Positions 1 to 7,467 of a stretch of DNA of 33,995 bases are shown here, piece after piece. The notes beneath the pieces are model-generated. The model searched no databases, was not told where the DNA came from, and worked only from the letters and a program-made list of their open reading frames with translations. The first letter of the stretch is position 1. Each line of letters starts with the position of its first letter. Position numbers and translations under genes: made by a program. Source of the stretch: Cryobacterium tagatosivorans (GTDB lineage: Bacteria > Actinomycetota > Actinomycetes > Actinomycetales > Microbacteriaceae); the NCBI RefSeq assembly GCF_004402215.1, contig NZ_SOEZ01000072.1, positions 531 through 34,525 on the forward strand. Reading direction: 5' to 3'.

Positions 1-1083
1 TTCCGCCAGGCCCGGCGCGAGCACATCGCGGCCGATCCGGGCCGCGTTCTCGACGATGCCCTCGTCCTCCATCGCGTCCAGCGCCGCGACGATGGACGCC
101 ATCGCCAGCGGGTGACCGCTGTAGGTCAGGCCGCCGGGGAAGACGTTCGTGTCCCAGTCGCGGGCGATGGAATCCGGGATGACCACGCCCCCAGTCGGCA
201 CGTAGCCGGAGTTGACGCCCTTGGCGAAGGTGATCAGGTCGGGCACGACGTCGTAGCCGTCGAAGGCGAACCAGCGGCCCGAGCGCCCGAAGCCGCACAT
301 GACCTCGTCGAGGATGAGCATGATGCCGTAGCGGTCGCAGAGTTCGCGCACCCCGGCGAGGTAACCGGGCGGCGGCAGCATCACGCCGGCCGTGCCGGGG
401 ATCGTCTCCAGGAGCACGGCAGCGATCGAGCTGGGGCCCTCGCTCTGGATGACGCGTTCCAGGTGGCGCAGGGCGCGCTCCGACTCCTGCTCGGGCGTGG
501 CCGCCCAGAATTCGCTGCGGTAGAGGTACGGCCCGAAGAAGTGCACATGGCTGCGCGCGAATTCGTTCGGGATGCGGCGCCAGTCGCCGGTTGCCACGAT
601 CGCGGCGCCGGTGTTGCCGTGGTACGAGCGGTAGGTCGAGAGCACCTTGTCGCGGCCGGTGTGCAGCCGCGCCATCCGGATCGCGTTCTCGTTGGCATCC
701 GCACCGCCGTTGGTGAAGAAGACCTTGCTGAAGCCCTCGGGGGCGCGGTCGACGATGCGCCGGGCCGCCTCGCCGCGGGCGAGGTTCGCGGTCGACGGGG
801 CGATCGTCGTGAGGGTCCTCGCCTGTTCGACGATGGCCTTGACGACGGCCGGATGCTGGTGGCCGATGTTGACGTTCACCAGCTGGCTCGAGAAGTCGAG
901 GTAGCTGCGCCCGTCGTGGTCCCAGACGCGGCTGCCCAGCCCCCCGGCGATGACCAGCGGCTTGAGGGCGGCCTGCGCGGACCAGGAGTGGAAGACGAAG
1001 GCGCGGTCGAGTTCGCTCGTGCGCTCATTCATTCCGGGTCCGGTGGCCCCGGGTCCGGTGGTGCTGTCGACGGTGTCAGTCAC
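1..1083 (-). CDS. Class III (PLP) aminotransferase, probable beta-alanine or omega-amino acid transaminase; C-terminus outside window
   Basis: Fold-type I, class III aminotransferase; the first 361 codons are present and the 3' end lies beyond base 1. Seen: the early GSRVWDHDGR segment, FTNGGADANENAIRMAR, SYHGNTGAA, the LDEVMCGFGRSG cofactor-aspartate motif and TFAKGVNSGY with the probable Schiff-base lysine at about residue 288. The GTG at 1083 is preceded by AGAAGGA about 12 nt upstream; an internal ATG at 1032 is the alternative. It is the last visible gene of the operon with dihydropyrimidinase and ureidopropionase, so the inferred role is transfer of the beta-alanine amino group to pyruvate or 2-oxoglutarate, giving malonate semialdehyde. 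The family also covers taurine and GABA transaminases, so the substrate is inferred from neighbours only. Confidence 0.88.
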   Translation of the reverse strand, partial: MTDTVDSTTGPGATGPGMNERTSELDRAFVFHSWSAQAALKPLVIAGGLGSRVWDHDGRSYLDFSSQLVNVNIGHQHPAVVKAIVEQARTLTTIAPSTANLARGEAARRIVDRAPEGFSKVFFTNGGADANENAIRMARLHTGRDKVLSTYRSYHGNTGAAIVATGDWRRIPNEFARSHVHFFGPYLYRSEFWAATPEQESERALRHLERVIQSEGPSSIAAVLLETIPGTAGVMLPPPGYLAGVRELCDRYGIMLILDEVMCGFGRSGRWFAFDGYDVVPDLITFAKGVNSGYVPTGGVVIPDSIARDWDTNVFPGGLTYSGHPLAMASIVAALDAMEDEGIVENAARIGRDVLAPGLAE

Positions 1084-1129
1084 GGGTATCGCGTTTCCTT
1101 CTGTGAATCATCAGTGATTGTGCGGGGGT

Positions 1130-1160
1130 GGCCGGGTGGCCCGGTTCGGGCCACCCGGCC
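1130..1160 (-). terminator. 13-bp GC hairpin after the binding-protein gene
   Basis: Perfect inverted repeat: arms 1130-1142 and 1148-1160, 13 bp with a 5-nt loop. It starts about 10 nt after the stop of the substrate-binding protein gene, within the 87-nt gap before the aminotransferase. There is no T-run, so it may be an attenuator or mRNA-stabilising hairpin that keeps binding-protein mRNA more abundant than the downstream transcript. Confidence 0.6.
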
Positions 1161-1170
1161 GGCGACGATG

Positions 1171-2325
1171 TTAGGCGCCGCCCTCCTTCAGGGTGACGGT
1201 GAGGGGCTTGAAGCCCTCGCCCTTGACGTCGACTCCATCCTTCTCCAGTTCGTCGAGCGCCTGCTGTACGTAGGTGTTCGACCAGGCGGTCTTGGGCGGG
1301 TCGGCGGTGATGATGGTCGCGCCGGTCTCGTTCTTCGTGTTCAGCGCGATGTCGACGGTGTTCTGCCAGGCCTCTTCATCGATCATGCCGATGCCGTTGG
1401 TGGACGGCCAGATCAGCTTGTTGACCTCGTTGGTCATCCACAGCTGGTGGCTCTGGCCGAGCTGGGATCCCGCGGCCGTCACGATGCCGGCTGCGTCCTC
1501 GGGGTTCTCCGCGGCGTAGATCCAGCCCCTGATCGAGGCCTTGATGAACTTCACCGTGGTGTCGGCGTAGTCCTTGTCGGACTCGAGCAGGTCGGCGTTG
1601 GCCCAGATGGCATCCTGCAGCATGGCGGTGCCCTCCTCGTTCCAGTCGATGACGTTGAGGTCCTCGGGCTGGTAGAGCTCGCCGGTCTTCGGGTTCTTCG
1701 TCTCGAGGACCTGCGCGTACTCGTTGTAGGTCATCGCCTGAGCTGCGTCGATGTCGCCGGAGAGGAAGCCGTTCATGTCGAAGGCCTGCTGGATGAGCTT
1801 GATGTCGCCCACCTCGACGCCGGCCTTCTGCATGCCGGCGAAGAGCTCCCACTCGTTGCCGTAGCCCCAGCTGCCCACGTTCTTGCCCTTGAGGTCGGCG
1901 GCCGACTCGATGCCGGCATCCTTGAAGGAGATCTGGGTGGTGGCGGAGCGCTCGAAGATCTGCGCGACGTTGGTGATGTTGGCGCCCTGCTCGATCGAGC
2001 CGAGCACCTTGGGCACCCAGGAGATGGCGAAGTCGGCGTCGCCGGAGGCGAGCACGTCCTGCGGGACGATGTCCGCTGCGCCCTCGGTGATGGTTACGTC
2101 GAGGCCCTCGTCCTCGTAGAAGCCCTGGTCGACCGCGGCGTAGTAGCCGGCGAACTGGGCCTGGGCGACCCACTGGAGCTGGAGGGTGACCGGCGTGAGT
2201 TCGCCGTCCGCCGCCCCCGGCGAGCCGTCATCGGTGTCGGTGCCAGTGCTGCATCCGGTGAGGGCGAGCGCGCTGACCGTGGCGACGGTACCGAGCATGC
2301 CGAGCCATCGTGTGCTGTGTTTCAT
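1171..2325 (-). CDS. ABC transporter substrate-binding lipoprotein, NMT1/THI5-like family
   Basis: A 384-residue extracytoplasmic solute-binding lipoprotein. The N-terminus has a basic n-region, a hydrophobic stretch and the lipobox LTGC with the lipidated cysteine at residue 25. The mature part begins with LQLQWVAQAQFAGYYAA, typical of NMT1/THI5-like proteins that bind pyrimidine-like or heteroaromatic solutes. The ATG at 2325 is chosen because GGAGGAATC sits directly before it and the signal peptide then has normal length; the reading frame upstream to 2397 has no such support. It lies 72 nt after the second permease. Its ligand is unknown; uracil, thymine, a dihydropyrimidine or hydantoin is inferred from the catabolic neighbours. 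Confidence 0.88.
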   Translation of the reverse strand: MKHSTRWLGMLGTVATVSALALTGCSTGTDTDDGSPGAADGELTPVTLQLQWVAQAQFAGYYAAVDQGFYEDEGLDVTITEGAADIVPQDVLASGDADFAISWVPKVLGSIEQGANITNVAQIFERSATTQISFKDAGIESAADLKGKNVGSWGYGNEWELFAGMQKAGVEVGDIKLIQQAFDMNGFLSGDIDAAQAMTYNEYAQVLETKNPKTGELYQPEDLNVIDWNEEGTAMLQDAIWANADLLESDKDYADTTVKFIKASIRGWIYAAENPEDAAGIVTAAGSQLGQSHQLWMTNEVNKLIWPSTNGIGMIDEEAWQNTVDIALNTKNETGATIITADPPKTAWSNTYVQQALDELEKDGVDVKGEGFKPLTVTLKEGGA

Positions 2326-2372
2326 GATTCCTCCGTTTTCGCTGTGACTACTCAGGGTGGGGATTGGAACGA

Positions 2373-2393
2373 CCGGCCGGCGGGAGCGGCCGG
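2373..2393 (-). other. Short GC hairpin in the leader of the binding-protein gene
   Basis: Inverted repeat CCGGCCG (2373-2379) and CGGCCGG (2387-2393), 7 bp with a 7-nt loop, in the 72-nt gap between permease 2 and the binding-protein gene. It could mark an mRNA processing or stability site. No T-run is visible. Confidence 0.35.
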
Positions 2394-2397
2394 ACAC

Positions 2398-3177
2398 CTA
2401 GCCGGCGGTTCGGCGGCTGACCAGCTTCTCGAGGGCGAGGGCTGCGGAATAGAACAGGAGACCGAGCAGGATCGACCCGAGCACGTACGCCCAGGCCAGC
2501 CCGTAGTTGCTGCTCGAGGCCGAGGAGGTGATCGACTTGCCGAGGCCGCCGACCGGGCCGCCGAAGTACTCGGCGATCAGGGCGGAGATGACCGCGAGCG
2601 AGGACGCGATCCGCAGGCCGGTGAAGACGTAGGGCGTCGCCGTCGGCAGGGTGACGGTCTTCGTCGCCTGCCAGCTCGAGGCCGCGTAGGAGCGCATCAG
2701 GTCGCGGTGCACCGGGCGCACCTGTCGGAGCCCCTTGAGGGTGTTGAAGTAAACCGGCACGAACACCGCCAGCCCGGCGACGATCTGGCGGGCCGTTTCC
2801 GCGCCGGCACCGAACATCGTGTAAAGCACGGGGGCGAGCGCCACGATCGGCACCACGGAGATCGACGCCACGATCGGGGCGCCCATCTCGTCGGACACGG
2901 GGACGAGCGCCGCGACGATCGCGGCCAGGATGCCCAGCAGCGCGCCGACGAGGAGGCCGATCAGGGCGTTCCGGCCGGTGACGACCATGCCGGCGATGAC
3001 GTTCTGCAGGTTGGCGGCGAACTCCTCGCCGATCAGGAACGGCCCGGGAAGGATGAACGCCTTGATGTCCAACGCCACGACCGCCCACTGCCAGAGCAGC
3101 AGGGCGGCGACGCCGAACACGACCGGCGGCAGCGCCGTGCGCACGAGCCCGGCCCCGCCCTGCTGCCCCCGGTTCAT
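2398..3177 (-). CDS. ABC transporter permease (second of two)
   Basis: A 259-residue integral membrane protein of the BPD_transp_1 (SsuC/TauC/ThiX-like) family. Hydrophobic segments start near residue 15 and continue at about 60-90, 100-140 and 185-245. The cytoplasmic EAA-like loop appears around DLMRSYAASSWQATKTVTLPTA. The ATG at 3177 overlaps the stop of the ATPase gene in an ATGA junction, indicating translational coupling. It pairs with the permease at 4004-4948, so the importer has two different transmembrane subunits. The ligand is inferred from the operon only. Confidence 0.88.
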   Translation of the reverse strand: MNRGQQGGAGLVRTALPPVVFGVAALLLWQWAVVALDIKAFILPGPFLIGEEFAANLQNVIAGMVVTGRNALIGLLVGALLGILAAIVAALVPVSDEMGAPIVASISVVPIVALAPVLYTMFGAGAETARQIVAGLAVFVPVYFNTLKGLRQVRPVHRDLMRSYAASSWQATKTVTLPTATPYVFTGLRIASSLAVISALIAEYFGGPVGGLGKSITSSASSSNYGLAWAYVLGSILLGLLFYSAALALEKLVSRRTAG

Positions 3178-4007
3178 CGGGTCTCGACCCCGCGAGCGCC
3201 GGTGGGCGCCTGGCCGTGCAGCAGCTCGCGCACCTGGCTCACGGCGTGGAAGAACGCCTCGTCCTCGCGCAGGTTCTCGCCGCGCTCGGCCGTGTCGCCG
3301 AGGCCGACGCCGAGCACGTCACGGATGCGTCCGGGCCGGGGCGACATGACCACGACACGGTCGGAGAGGAACACGGCCTCCGGGATGGAGTGCGTGACGA
3401 AGACGACCGCCGCGCTGGTTTCGCCGCAGATCCGCACGAGTTCGTTCTGCATCCGCTCGCGGGTCATCTCGTCGAGCGCGCCGAAGGGTTCGTCCATCAG
3501 CAGCAGGCTGGGACTTTCGGCCAGCGAGCGGGCGATCGCCACGCGCTGCTGCATGCCGCCGGAGAGCTGGTCCGGGTAGTTCTCGGCGAAGTCCGAGAGG
3601 CCGACGAGTTCGATCAGTTCGGCGGCCCGCGCCCGGCGGGCCGCCTTGCCGGCGCCGTGCAGTTCGAGCGGGAGCTCGATGTTGCCGGCCACCGTGCGCC
3701 AGGGCAGCAGGCCGGCCTGCTGGAAGGCGATGCCGTAGTCCTGGTCGATCCGCGCCTGCCTGGCCGGCTTGCCGAACACCCGGATGCTGCCGGCCGTCGG
3801 GGTGTCGAGGTCGGCGATCAGCCGCAGGAGCGTGCTCTTGCCGCAGCCGCTCGGGCCGATCAGGGAGACGAATTCGCCGGGGGCGACGGTGAGGCTCACG
3901 TCGTCGAGGGCGGTCACGGATGCGCCCTTCCGGCCCGTGAAGACACGGCTGACGCCGCCGACCTCGACGGCGGGGGCCCGGCCGCCCGCGGCGGACTCCA
4001 TGATCAT
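3174..4007 (-). CDS. ABC transporter ATP-binding protein (nitrate/sulfonate/taurine-type)
   Basis: A 277-residue ATPase. Walker A GPSGCGKS is at about 51-58, the Q-loop FQQAGLL at 95-101, the signature LSGGMQQR at 148-155, Walker B LLLMDEP at 168-174 and the H-loop FVTHSIPEA follows. The ATG at 4007 has GAGAGG 7 nt upstream and overlaps the stop of the first permease (ATGA); a second ATG at 4001 is possible. Any longer upstream frame would be a shadow of the permease gene. The sequence resembles SsuB/TauB/ThiZ-type ATPases, which fits the NMT1/THI5-like binding protein. It would energise import of the operon's substrate. Confidence 0.92.
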   Translation of the reverse strand: MIMESAAGGRAPAVEVGGVSRVFTGRKGASVTALDDVSLTVAPGEFVSLIGPSGCGKSTLLRLIADLDTPTAGSIRVFGKPARQARIDQDYGIAFQQAGLLPWRTVAGNIELPLELHGAGKAARRARAAELIELVGLSDFAENYPDQLSGGMQQRVAIARSLAESPSLLLMDEPFGALDEMTRERMQNELVRICGETSAAVVFVTHSIPEAVFLSDRVVVMSPRPGRIRDVLGVGLGDTAERGENLREDEAFFHAVSQVRELLHGQAPTGARGVETR

Positions 4008-4948
4008 GCTGCGACCTCTCCCCTGCGGAAACGACGAAGGAACAGGCCGATGAGGCCCACGAAGCCGGCGGCCAGGAGGCCGACGGCGATCGATCCGAAG
4101 ATGGGCGCCCACGGTTTGCCGGGGTCGCCGCCTGCCGCGCCGGCGTACTCGACGATCAGCCGGCCGATTCCGCCGCGCAGCCCGATCGACACCTCGGCGA
4201 CGACGGTGCCGATGACGGCACTGGCCGCGGCCAGCCGCAGGGCGGGCAGCAGGTAGCCGACGCTCGCCGGCAGCCGGAGCCGCCAGAGCGTCGTCCACCA
4301 GCCCGCGGCGTAGCAGTGCATGAGGTCGACGTGGTTGGCGTCCGGGGAGGAGAGGCCGCGCAGCGCACCCACCGACACCGGGAAGAACGCGAGGTAGGAC
4401 GCGATCAGGGCAACCGACATCCAGCTTTCCCAGCTGAAGTTCCCGACCTCGATCTGCGAGCCCCAGCGCCGGACGAGCGGGGCGAGCGCGATCAGCGGCA
4501 CGGTCTGGCTGAGCACGATCCAGGGCAGGACCGCCGATTCGGCGAGCCGGAAGCGTTGCATGAGCAGCGCGAGCAGCAGTCCGACGGTGACCCCGACGAG
4601 CCAGCCGACCGCGGCGATCCCGAGCGTGAACATCGATCCCTGGAGCACGACGAGCCAGAGCGGCAGGGCCGCGGCCGCGCCGGTGACCGGTTCCAGCACC
4701 CGCTCGGCCATCACCCAGAGATGCGGCATGGCCAGGTCGCTGGTGCGCGGCAGCAGGGTCGTGCCGCCGACGACGACCCCGTCGGCCGGGCCGAGCAGTT
4801 TGTAGAGTTCCCAGAGGGCGGCGAGCACGATGAGGCCGAGCGCCCCGGTGAGGATGCGGCGCAGCTGCGCCTGCCCCCGGCGCGCCTGTCCGCGCGTCGG
4901 CCGGGTCTTCCCAGCCGCCGGCGGGGCCAGCTCTGCCGTCCGGGTCAT
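4004..4948 (-). CDS. ABC transporter permease (first of two)
   Basis: A 314-residue membrane protein of the BPD_transp_1 family. A basic N-terminal tail of about 45 residues precedes the first membrane segment (LTGALGLIVLAALWELY). Further segments and an EAA-like loop (HVDLMHCYAAGWWTTLWRLRLPAS) follow. The ATG at 4948 overlaps the stop of the LLM oxidoreductase gene in an ATGA junction. Its 3' end likewise overlaps the ATPase start, so oxidoreductase, permease, ATPase and permease are a continuous coupled series. It has a longer N-terminus and an extra periplasmic region (about residues 60-100) compared with its partner. Confidence 0.88.
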   Translation of the reverse strand: MTRTAELAPPAAGKTRPTRGQARRGQAQLRRILTGALGLIVLAALWELYKLLGPADGVVVGGTTLLPRTSDLAMPHLWVMAERVLEPVTGAAAALPLWLVVLQGSMFTLGIAAVGWLVGVTVGLLLALLMQRFRLAESAVLPWIVLSQTVPLIALAPLVRRWGSQIEVGNFSWESWMSVALIASYLAFFPVSVGALRGLSSPDANHVDLMHCYAAGWWTTLWRLRLPASVGYLLPALRLAAASAVIGTVVAEVSIGLRGGIGRLIVEYAGAAGGDPGKPWAPIFGSIAVGLLAAGFVGLIGLFLRRFRRGEVAA

Positions 4949-5961
4949 GCCTTCGCCACGATGTGGTCGGCCATGGCCGGGATCACGGTCTCCCCGTACA
5001 CGCGCATCGTTTCTTCTTTGTTGTCGTGCTGCAGGTAGCCGGCGAACTGGTCGACGCCGATCTCCCGGAGGGCCTCGAGCTTCTCGATGTGATCCCTGGC
5101 CGTGCCGAGCAGGCAGAACCGGTCCACGATCTCGTCGGGCACGAAGTCGGCGTGCACGTTGCCGGCGCGTCCGTGCTGGTTGTAGTCGTAGTCCTGGCGG
5201 CCGGCGATGTAGTCGGTCAGCGCCTTCGGCACGTGCGAGTCGGTGCCGTACTTCGCGACGATGTCGGCGACGTGGTTCCCGACCATCCCGCCGAACCAGC
5301 GGCACTGGTTGCGCATGTGGTCCCAGTCCTCGCCGATGTACATCGGCGCGGCGACGCAGAACTTGATCGACAGCGGATCCCGGCCCACGTTCGCCGCGGC
5401 ATCCCGGACGGTCTTGATCATCCAGGCGGCCACGTCGAGGTCGGCCATCTGCAGGATGAACCCGTCGCCCACCTCGCCGGCGAGCTTGAGGGCCAGCGGG
5501 CCGTAGGCCGCGACCCAGACGTCGAGGCTCGAGCCGCGGCTCCAGGGGAACTGCAGGGTGGCGCCGTTGTATTCGACGGAGCGCGAGTTCGCCAGCTCGC
5601 GGATGACGTGGATCGACTCGCGGAGGGTGCGCAGGGTGGTGGGTTCGCCGTTGATCACCCGCACGGCCGAGTCGCCGCGGCCGATGCCGCAGATGGTGCG
5701 GTTGCCGTACATCTCGTTGAGGGTGGCATAGGTCGACGCCGTGACCGTCCAGTCGCGCGTTCCCGGGTTGGTGACCATCGGTCCGACGATGATCTTGTCC
5801 GTCTCGGCGAGGATCCGGCTGTAGATCACGTAGGGCTCCTGCCAGAGCAGGTGCGAGTCGAAGGTCCAGACGTGGCTGAAGCCGTGGGCCTCGGCGAGCT
5901 TGGCCAGCTGCACCGTCCGGGCGGACGGCGGGTTGGTCTGCAGAACTGCTCCAAAATCCAT
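4945..5961 (-). CDS. LLM-class, probably F420-dependent, oxidoreductase in the pyrimidine operon
   Basis: A 338-residue luciferase-like TIM-barrel protein. Seen: MDFGAVLQTNPPSA at the N-terminus, the HVWTFDSHLLWQEP segment, the ICGIGRGDSAVR glycine-rich strand, and WVAAYGPLALKLAGEVGDGF in the second half. It resembles the methylene-tetrahydromethanopterin reductase-like F420 branch of the family. The ATG at 5961 follows GGGGAAA with 13 nt to the dihydropyrimidinase stop. Its 3' end is coupled to the permease gene, so it belongs functionally to this operon. No dihydropyrimidine dehydrogenase is visible here, so it might supply a redox step on the pyrimidine. Use of F420 rather than FMN is inferred from family and from the adjacent F420 locus. 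Confidence 0.85.
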   Translation of the reverse strand: MDFGAVLQTNPPSARTVQLAKLAEAHGFSHVWTFDSHLLWQEPYVIYSRILAETDKIIVGPMVTNPGTRDWTVTASTYATLNEMYGNRTICGIGRGDSAVRVINGEPTTLRTLRESIHVIRELANSRSVEYNGATLQFPWSRGSSLDVWVAAYGPLALKLAGEVGDGFILQMADLDVAAWMIKTVRDAAANVGRDPLSIKFCVAAPMYIGEDWDHMRNQCRWFGGMVGNHVADIVAKYGTDSHVPKALTDYIAGRQDYDYNQHGRAGNVHADFVPDEIVDRFCLLGTARDHIEKLEALREIGVDQFAGYLQHDNKEETMRVYGETVIPAMADHIVAKA

Positions 5962-5973
5962 CTGTTTCCCCGT

Positions 5974-7395
5974 CTAGATCAGGTACTGGCTCAGGCCGCG
6001 CTTGACGAACTGTCCGTCACCCTTGGCTCCGAGGTATTCGTTGTGGTCGATGACGACCTTGCCGCGGGAGAGCACGGTGTCGACGTGGCCGTCGATTTCG
6101 TAGCCCTCCCAGGCGGAGTGGTCCATGTTCATGTGGTGGGTCTTGCCCATCCCGATCGAGGTGTGACCGTTGGGGTCGTAGATGACGATGTCGCCGTCCG
6201 CGCCGGGCTGGATGACGCCCTTCTTGCCGTAGAGGCCGAACATCCGCGCCGGGGTGGTCGAGGTGATCTCCACCCAGCGTTCGAGCGAGATGCGCCCGTT
6301 GACGACGCCCTGGTAGAGCAGGTCCATCCGGTGCTCGACCGAACCGATGCCGTTGGGGATCTTGGAGAAGTTGCCGAGGCCGAGATCCTTCTGTCCCTTC
6401 ATGCAGAACGGGCAGTGGTCGGTGGAGACCATCTGGATGTCGTTCGTGCGCAGGCTCTGCCACATGTGGTCCTGGTGCCCCTCCGCGCGCGACCGGAGCG
6501 GCGTCGAGCAGACCCACTTCGCGCCCTCGAAGCCCGGCGCGCCGAGGTTCTCCTCGAGCGAGAGGTAGAGGTACTGCGGGCAGGTTTCCCCGAACACGTT
6601 CTGGCCGTTGTCGCGGGCCGCGGCGAGCTGCTCCACCGCCTGTTTGGCACTCACGTGCACGACGTAGAGCGGCGCCCCGGTGAGGTTGGCGATCATGATC
6701 GCCCGGTGGGTCGCCTCCTCCTCCATCTGCCAGGCCCTGGCGACGCCGTGGTAGTACGGGTCGGTCTTGCCCTGGGCGAGCAGCTGCTCGACGAGCACGT
6801 CGATCGCCGGGCCGTTCTCGGCGTGCATCATCGTCATCAGGCCGGTCTCGGCCGACTTCTGCATGGCGCGCAGGATCTGCGCGTCGTCCGAGTAGAAGAC
6901 GCCGGGGTAGGCCATGAAGAGCTTGAAACTCGAGACGCCCTCGGCGAGCAGCCCGTCCATCGCCTGCAGCGAGTCCGCGTTGACGTCCCCGATGATCTGG
7001 TGGAACGCGTAGTCGATCGCGCAGTTCCCGGCCGCCTTCTGGTGCCAGGTGGCCAGGCCGTCGAAGACCCGCTGGCCGTACGTCTGCACCGCGAAGTCGA
7101 TGATCGTGGTCGTTCCGCCCCACGCAGCCGCCCGGGTCCCCGTTTCGAAGGTGTCGGAGGCCGCCGTGCCGCCGAACGGCAGCTCCATGTGCGTGTGCGC
7201 GTCGATGCCGCCGGGGATCACGTACTTCCCGGTCGCGTCGATCACGGTGTCGACGCCGGCCGGCAGGTCCGTGCCCAGCAGCTGGGATCCGGGCGCCACC
7301 ACGGCGACGATGGTCTCGCCGTCGATGAGCACATCGGCCTTCGACCGGCCGGTCGCCGTCACAACGGTGCCGCCGGTGATGAGTGTTGTCGTCAT
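5974..7395 (-). CDS. hydA: Dihydropyrimidinase / D-hydantoinase
   Basis: A 473-residue cyclic amidohydrolase of the dihydropyrimidinase family, of usual length. It hydrolyses 5,6-dihydropyrimidines (and hydantoins) to N-carbamoyl-beta-amino acids. Binuclear metal ligands are visible: HTH (H67, H69), the carboxylated lysine in SSFKLFMAYPG (K158), H191 in MMHAENG, H247 in VVHVSAKQ and D326 in STDHCPF. The ATG at 7395 follows AGGAG with 7-nt spacing. It lies 72 nt downstream of the ureidopropionase gene and 12 nt upstream of the LLM oxidoreductase gene. Dihydropyrimidinase is preferred over allantoinase because of the neighbouring ureidopropionase and aminotransferase. Confidence 0.95.
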   Translation of the reverse strand: MTTTLITGGTVVTATGRSKADVLIDGETIVAVVAPGSQLLGTDLPAGVDTVIDATGKYVIPGGIDAHTHMELPFGGTAASDTFETGTRAAAWGGTTTIIDFAVQTYGQRVFDGLATWHQKAAGNCAIDYAFHQIIGDVNADSLQAMDGLLAEGVSSFKLFMAYPGVFYSDDAQILRAMQKSAETGLMTMMHAENGPAIDVLVEQLLAQGKTDPYYHGVARAWQMEEEATHRAIMIANLTGAPLYVVHVSAKQAVEQLAAARDNGQNVFGETCPQYLYLSLEENLGAPGFEGAKWVCSTPLRSRAEGHQDHMWQSLRTNDIQMVSTDHCPFCMKGQKDLGLGNFSKIPNGIGSVEHRMDLLYQGVVNGRISLERWVEITSTTPARMFGLYGKKGVIQPGADGDIVIYDPNGHTSIGMGKTHHMNMDHSAWEGYEIDGHVDTVLSRGKVVIDHNEYLGAKGDGQFVKRGLSQYLI

Positions 7396-7410
7396 CTCTC
7401 GCTCCTAGTG

Positions 7411-7460
7411 GTCGGTGGTCGTGTCTCGACAAGCTCGACAACCGGTGGCGGTCGAGCCGG
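7411..7460. repeat. Interspersed intergenic repeat of TCTCGACAAGCTCGACAACC type
   Basis: The gap between ureidopropionase and dihydropyrimidinase holds TCTCGACAAGCTCGAC followed by ACCGGTGG and GTCGAG. It closely resembles a short interspersed element common between genes in Microbacteriaceae (core TCGACAAGCTCAACCACC). The outer TCGAC and GTCGA words can pair. Only one copy is seen in this window; family membership is from memory. Confidence 0.5.
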
Positions 7461-7467
7461 CCCGGAC

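Noticed and set aside
2326..2397. N-terminal extension of the binding protein
   Set aside because: The ATG at 2325 has a near-ideal ribosome site and starts a normal lipoprotein signal peptide.
112..3579. A 1155-codon open frame on the plus strand, and other very long frames (4963-8400, 22025-24277)
   Set aside because: These are antisense or frame shadows of real genes in high-GC DNA; their translations are low-complexity with Arg/Asp/Val bias and show no domains.
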